64,000 nucleotides of DNA from Bacteroidota bacterium (GTDB taxonomy: Bacteria; Bacteroidota; Bacteroidia; Sphingobacteriales; Sphingobacteriaceae): the NCBI GenBank assembly GCA_026224775.1, contig JAMFRP010000038.1, positions 1 to 64,000 of the forward strand. The letters are read 5' to 3'. Each line of letters starts with the position of its first letter. The stretch's first letter is position 1. Positions 60,011 to 64,000 of the stretch are shown here, one piece after another. A program made the position numbers and the translations under genes. The notes beneath the pieces are model-generated. The model had not been told where the DNA came from. It ran no database searches and was given only the letters and a program-made list of their open reading frames with translations.

Positions 60011-61945
60011 ATGGCAATGCAGGTACCCGCCGGAAATTTACTTCAAAACATACAATACCCCTCTGATCTAAAGCAACTTACAGAGGCTCAGCTCGAGCAG
60101 GTCTGTCAGGAATTGCGCCAATATATTATAGATGTAGTATCGGTAAATGGCGGCCACTTTGCCGCGAGTTTAGGTGTTGTTGAATTAACTGTGGCCCTGC
60201 AATATGTACTTAACACCCCTTATGATCAGTTAGTTTGGGACGTTGGCCACCAGGCTTACGGCCATAAAATACTAACCGGTCGCCGCGATCAGTTTCATAC
60301 CAACCGGCTTTACAAAGGCATAAGCGGCTTCCCTAAACGTTCTGAAAGTATTTATGATGCCTTTGGCGTTGGGCACTCCTCTACCTCTATTTCGGTGGCA
60401 TTGGGTATGGCGGTGGCTTCGCATTACAAAGGTGAAACCGACAGGCAGCACGTAGCCGTTATTGGCGATGGCGCCATGACCGCGGGTATAGCCTTTGAAG
60501 CGCTGAACCATGCCGGTATCGAAAACTCGAACCTATTGGTTATTTTGAATGATAATAACATGGCTATTGACCCTAACGTGGGTGCTTTGAAACAATATCT
60601 GACCGATATTACCACATCAAAGCCTTATAACCGTTTTAGGGATGATATTGCTACGGTCCTCACCAAAATATCGGCAATGGGGCCGGATGCTTTTAAATTT
60701 GCCAAGAAAATTGAGAAAAGCATTAAGGGAACCTTGCTTAAACGCAGTAATTTCTTCGAGGCATTGCAGTTCCGCTATTTTGGGCCGATAGATGGGCATG
60801 ATGTTGAGCACTTGGTTAAAGTGCTGAAAGATCTGCGCGATATACCCGGACCAAAACTATTACATTGTGTTACCACCAAAGGTAAAGGCTATGCTTTGGC
60901 TGAAAAAGACCAAACCAAGTGGCATGCACCCGGCTTATTTGATAAAATAACCGGCGAAATAAAAAAGACTAAGTACGATAAGCCTCAACCCCCGAAATAT
61001 CAGGATGTTTTTGGCCATACCATAATTGAACTTGCCGAGCAAAACCCTAAAATAATGGGCATTACCCCGGCAATGCCTTCAGGGTGTTCATTGAACCTGA
61101 TGATGAAGGCTATGCCTAACCGTGCATTTGACGTTGGTATTGCAGAGCAACATGCGGTAACTTTTTCTGCCGGATTAGCTTCGCAGGGATTGATTCCGTT
61201 TTGTAATATATACTCCAGCTTTATGCAAAGGGCATACGACCAGGTGATACATGATGTTGCCATACAAAAGCTGAATGTTGTTTTTTGCCTTGACCGTGCC
61301 GGTATAGCCGGTGCCGATGGGCCAACGCATCATGGTGCTTATGATCTGGCTTATATGCGTTGTATACCGAACATGACGGTATCGGCACCAATGAACGAGG
61401 AAGAACTGCGCAACCTGATGTTTACTGCACAGCAGGACGATATGGGGCCGTTTGTAATACGTTATCCGCGTGGTAGTGGCGTTATGGTTGATTGGCAACG
61501 CCCAATGAAAGCTATACCTGTTGGCAAAGGCCGTAAAGTATGCGATGGCGAAGAAGTTGCCATTTTAACCATAGGAACCATTGGCAACGAAGTGGTAAAA
61601 GCTACTGCCGATTTAAATACCGAAGGTTATTACCCCGCTCATTACGATTTACGTTTTGTAAAACCTTTGGACGAAGCTTTACTGCATGACGTTTTCAAGA
61701 AATTTAATAAAGTAATTACTGCTGAAGATGGTTGCCTGGAAGGTGGTATGGGCAGCGCGGTACTTGAGTTTATGGCTGATCATAAATATAAGGCTGACGT
61801 GATTCGCCTTGGTATCCCTGACCATATTATTGAACACGGCGAGCAGCCCGAACTATGGGCCGAATGCGGTTATGATGCCCCATCAATTGCAGCAAAGGTT
61901 AAAACCGTAGCAGGCAAACGCAAAGCACATACGATTGCTTCTTAA
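60011..61945 (+). CDS. dxs: 1-deoxy-D-xylulose-5-phosphate synthase
   Basis: DXS condenses pyruvate and glyceraldehyde 3-phosphate with thiamine diphosphate, the first step of the MEP isoprenoid pathway. The 644-residue protein shows HVAVIGDGAMTAGIAFEALN with the TPP motif, WDVGHQAYGHKILTGR, GIAEQHAVTFSAGLA with the catalytic Glu and DGPTHHGAYDLAY. The C-terminal transketolase-like domain is present. Length is standard. It is monocistronic, divergent from scpA, and followed by TTGATT-type repeats. Taken with Gmd and the flippase it fits a lipid-carrier-dependent envelope, though that link is general. Confidence 0.97.
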   Translation: MAMQVPAGNLLQNIQYPSDLKQLTEAQLEQVCQELRQYIIDVVSVNGGHFAASLGVVELTVALQYVLNTPYDQLVWDVGHQAYGHKILTGRRDQFHTNRLYKGISGFPKRSESIYDAFGVGHSSTSISVALGMAVASHYKGETDRQHVAVIGDGAMTAGIAFEALNHAGIENSNLLVILNDNNMAIDPNVGALKQYLTDITTSKPYNRFRDDIATVLTKISAMGPDAFKFAKKIEKSIKGTLLKRSNFFEALQFRYFGPIDGHDVEHLVKVLKDLRDIPGPKLLHCVTTKGKGYALAEKDQTKWHAPGLFDKITGEIKKTKYDKPQPPKYQDVFGHTIIELAEQNPKIMGITPAMPSGCSLNLMMKAMPNRAFDVGIAEQHAVTFSAGLASQGLIPFCNIYSSFMQRAYDQVIHDVAIQKLNVVFCLDRAGIAGADGPTHHGAYDLAYMRCIPNMTVSAPMNEEELRNLMFTAQQDDMGPFVIRYPRGSGVMVDWQRPMKAIPVGKGRKVCDGEEVAILTIGTIGNEVVKATADLNTEGYYPAHYDLRFVKPLDEALLHDVFKKFNKVITAEDGCLEGGMGSAVLEFMADHKYKADVIRLGIPDHIIEHGEQPELWAECGYDAPSIAAKVKTVAGKRKAHTIAS

Positions 61946-62078
61946 TTGGTTGATTGGTGAGTAGTTCATTAAATTAAGTAGTTTCCTAACCACTCACTCT
62001 TAATTCGTGATTATGAATAATTGATTAAGTTAAGTGGTTTCTCAACCATTCACTAATCAACCAATAAACTACTCACCA
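61946..62078. repeat. TTGATT-rich direct and inverted repeats after dxs
   Basis: Blocks TTGGTTGATT (61946-61955) and TGGTGAGTAGTT (61955-61966) recur inverted at 62055-62064 and 62067-62078, in swapped order. Two 28-bp direct copies (61971-61998 and 62027-62054) lie between them. It separates convergent dxs and the RemB-like gene and may act as a terminator region. Confidence 0.6.
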
Positions 62079-62080
62079 CA

Positions 62081-63694
62081 TTAATGCGTTCTAGGGGCAG
62101 CTATATCATCATATATCTGGCGGAATGAGCTGCGGATACCGATGCTAAACAAAGTGGTTTTATCATCATAATCTGCATTCTTTTCATCGCGGTATAATGC
62201 GGTAAGCTCTATCCTTAAATTATATTTGGGGTTAAGTACGTAAGCCACTTTTCCTTCCAGGTAATACATATTGGTTGTTACACCCTGGCCAATATAATTA
62301 CCTTCCAGTTTAGCGGGGGTGGTATAATCCTGATATGGGTCCATACCGTAATCCAACCCGTTTAAAGGGTCTTGTCCGTAATGCCCATAATCAGCCTCTC
62401 CTGAAAAATCAAATCTTTTGTAGCTGTAATTCAATTGCCCAACTAATTCCCTGAAATTAGCACCCCATGGGTGTGCCAACGGTGCGCCATTACCTGTAAA
62501 GCTTAGGATAGGGCCACGTTCAGAATAGGTATAGGGTTTAACGTTGTTGGTTTCTAACAAATAATTTAAGCCTTTTACACCAAACATATTCGCGCCTTTT
62601 ATACCTAATTGGTAACCGTATTTATTACGGGAACTGCCACCATCAGTAAAAAACTGCTTTGATTGAAATTCGTCCAGCATAAATTGCCCGTAGCCGGTAA
62701 TACCATCGGTTAATTTATATTTTCCTGTAAAGCCGATCAACGCGTTATCAGGCGATCCATTTGTTGCCTCTAGCGGGCGTAAAAAAGTGATCGGGTTTAG
62801 GTAGGTTACATCAAAACCACGTTCATGGCCTGCATCATCCTTATCATACCAAATAACCGAATCAAAGAAACCAAAGGAAAGTTTTTTACTTACGTTCCAA
62901 TCAAAATAATGAAAAACGCCCCATTTCTGGCGGGGATTACCATTGGCATCCAAATCATCCGGATCATCGAAATGGGCCCACATCGCAGTATATTGTACAT
63001 TACCTAAAGTACCTGTTAATTTAAAAAATGGGTAAGGTGATATGTAATCAGACAAGAAGAGCGAGCGATAACCATCACCAATAAAATTTTTATCGTTACC
63101 GGCGGTAATGTTTAAATATTTGTTTGGTGTATAGGATACAACGGCGGTGTAATATTGCCAGTCGTAGTTGTTAAGGCCATAAACTTTAGCCCTTGCTTCG
63201 CCGGGGATAATACCGGTTTGGTTAATATAATTCGTTTCGTAAGCCGGGAAATCGCCCTGATTGCCGTACCAACTGGCATAGTAATATAATTTAGTGCCTA
63301 CCGTACCACCAATTTGAGCCCCGTATGATACTAGTGTGGTGCTTTCTTTAGCATCTGATAAGTTTTTACCCATGGTAAAGTTGGGTAGTAAATCAGCATA
63401 AAAAGTACTGTTTGCCGATTTTATGTCGATCAAATGTTCGTTAAAAAGTTTATTGTAACCCCAGCTGTGTTGCTTACCATCATTATTGTAATTCATTAAT
63501 GAATCATAATGGCCTTTAGTTACTGAGTCGATAATATAAGGCTTAAACGAAGTATGCTCATTGGTTGTAGTTGAATATTCTATAGCGTCAAATTTTTGGT
63601 ACGACTGATAGGAGTATGGCATATACTCCGACTGAGATCGTGCAACGCCAATGATGGATAGTAATAATATAATGCTTGTAAATATTCTTTTCAT
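62081..63694 (-). CDS. RemB/Wzi-like outer-membrane beta-barrel protein
   Basis: From the ATG at 63694 this is a 537-residue exported protein with signal peptide MKRIFTSIILLLSIIGVARS. The rest is barrel-like: repeated aromatic strands, the block TAGNDKNFIGDGYRSLFLSD, and later FKLTGTLGNVQYTAMWAHFD, typical of the Wzi capsule-assembly fold. Proteins of this type are annotated as gliding protein RemB in Bacteroidota. The name is by resemblance; the function could be surface-polysaccharide attachment. The start is placed at 63694, as a longer frame lacks the signal at its end. It starts 10 nt after gmd. Confidence 0.78.
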   Translation of the reverse strand: MKRIFTSIILLLSIIGVARSQSEYMPYSYQSYQKFDAIEYSTTTNEHTSFKPYIIDSVTKGHYDSLMNYNNDGKQHSWGYNKLFNEHLIDIKSANSTFYADLLPNFTMGKNLSDAKESTTLVSYGAQIGGTVGTKLYYYASWYGNQGDFPAYETNYINQTGIIPGEARAKVYGLNNYDWQYYTAVVSYTPNKYLNITAGNDKNFIGDGYRSLFLSDYISPYPFFKLTGTLGNVQYTAMWAHFDDPDDLDANGNPRQKWGVFHYFDWNVSKKLSFGFFDSVIWYDKDDAGHERGFDVTYLNPITFLRPLEATNGSPDNALIGFTGKYKLTDGITGYGQFMLDEFQSKQFFTDGGSSRNKYGYQLGIKGANMFGVKGLNYLLETNNVKPYTYSERGPILSFTGNGAPLAHPWGANFRELVGQLNYSYKRFDFSGEADYGHYGQDPLNGLDYGMDPYQDYTTPAKLEGNYIGQGVTTNMYYLEGKVAYVLNPKYNLRIELTALYRDEKNADYDDKTTLFSIGIRSSFRQIYDDIAAPRTH

Positions 63695-63704
63695 ATTTAA
63701 TACT

Positions 63705-64000
63705 TTATTCAAAGTAGTTAAGTGTTTTATAACCACCTTTTTTCAAATAATCATCCCTTTTCACTAAGTGCAGATCCGACTTTACCATGTCACTCACTAA
63801 AGCTTGCAAACTATATTTGGGCTGCCAGCCTAATTTTTGTTTTGCTTTTGATGCGTCGCCAATCAACAAATCAACCTCGGTTGGCCTAAAATATTTCGGA
63901 TCAACCTTAACCACTGTTTGGCCGAATCGTAAGGCATCAGGGTTTAAACCCAATTCAGTAACCTTTTGTTCGTCAATATCAATAATAACGCCTCTTTCGT
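63705..64000 (-). CDS. gmd: GDP-mannose 4,6-dehydratase, C-terminal part (cut by window)
   Basis: Only the last ~98 codons are inside the window; the frame stays open through 64000 and the N-terminus lies beyond it. The readable part contains ERGVIIDIDEQKVTELG, then DPKYFRPTEVDLLIGD and KQKLGWQPKYSLQALVSDMV, a C-terminal signature of Gmd. Gmd makes GDP-4-keto-6-deoxymannose, precursor of GDP-fucose and GDP-rhamnose for surface glycans. It lies 10 nt upstream of the RemB/Wzi-like gene, so they are probably co-transcribed. The catalytic Tyr-x3-Lys is off the window. Confidence 0.9.
   Translation of the reverse strand, partial: ERGVIIDIDEQKVTELGLNPDALRFGQTVVKVDPKYFRPTEVDLLIGDASKAKQKLGWQPKYSLQALVSDMVKSDLHLVKRDDYLKKGGYKTLNYFE

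Noticed and set aside
1..64000. Prophage, integrative element or complete transposon
   Set aside because: No integrase, transposase, phage structural or conjugation gene is present; only small non-coding repeats suggest past mobility.

Overview
The window looks like a core-genome stretch of a free-living Bacteroidota, most likely of the Sphingobacteriaceae (Mucilaginibacter- or Pedobacter-like; the genus is an inference). Supporting signs are the type IX secretion protein SprA, a RemB-like surface protein, the malic enzyme-phosphotransacetylase fusion, DUF4292, and the Bacteroidota -7 promoter box TAnnTTTG. Strong Shine-Dalgarno sequences are largely absent. I see no rRNA, tRNA, CRISPR array, transposase or phage gene.

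Layout. 0-3 kb: a phosphopantetheinyl transferase, LipB, a GDSL lipoprotein, a cluster of small hairpin repeats and a PIN-type toxin-antitoxin pair. 3-12.3 kb: L-serine dehydratase, then a membrane/MoxR region (CD225, DUF2752, RDD, SpoIIM-like, a membrane protein, DUF4129, DUF4350, MoxR ATPase, DUF58). 12.3-21.4 kb: MscS channel, groESL and an envelope/translation operon read leftward (miaB, sigma-54 activator, lptE, an acidic TPR protein, secG). 21.5-25.2 kb: two paralogous AsmA-like proteins. 25.3-38.1 kb, all leftward: malic enzyme-ruvA-sprA, a LysM lytic transglycosylase and gatA. 38.4-39.5 kb: a MACPF (perforin-fold) lipoprotein with its own palindromes. 39.7-49.4 kb: two TatA proteins, an EnvC-like protein, DUF4292, a TPR protein, dUTPase, a polysaccharide flippase, acylphosphatase, a carboxylesterase and an amidohydrolase. 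49.5-64 kb: rlmN, comF, glyA with a 1040-residue hybrid kinase, an FtsX-type ABC protein, scpA, dxs, a RemB/Wzi-like barrel and the C-terminal part of Gmd.

Much of the gene content serves the envelope: outer-membrane assembly (LptE, SprA, AsmA-like), inner-membrane transport (SecG, TatA, flippase), peptidoglycan remodelling (lytic transglycosylase, EnvC-like) and surface polysaccharide (Gmd, flippase).

The least ordinary signals are four. (1) At least five genes have a TAnnTTTG box ending only 4-6 nt before the start codon, implying leaderless mRNAs. (2) Six long hairpins share GTCAT...ATGAC ends, one nested in a 358-bp composite element with inverted ends. (3) The MACPF lipoprotein has a perfect 13-bp AT palindrome just upstream and 18-bp inverted repeats on both sides. 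(4) The MoxR membrane cluster lies directly beside a CD225-DUF2752 pair. No completely unknown multi-gene system is evident; the MACPF locus and the leaderless promoters deserve the closest look.
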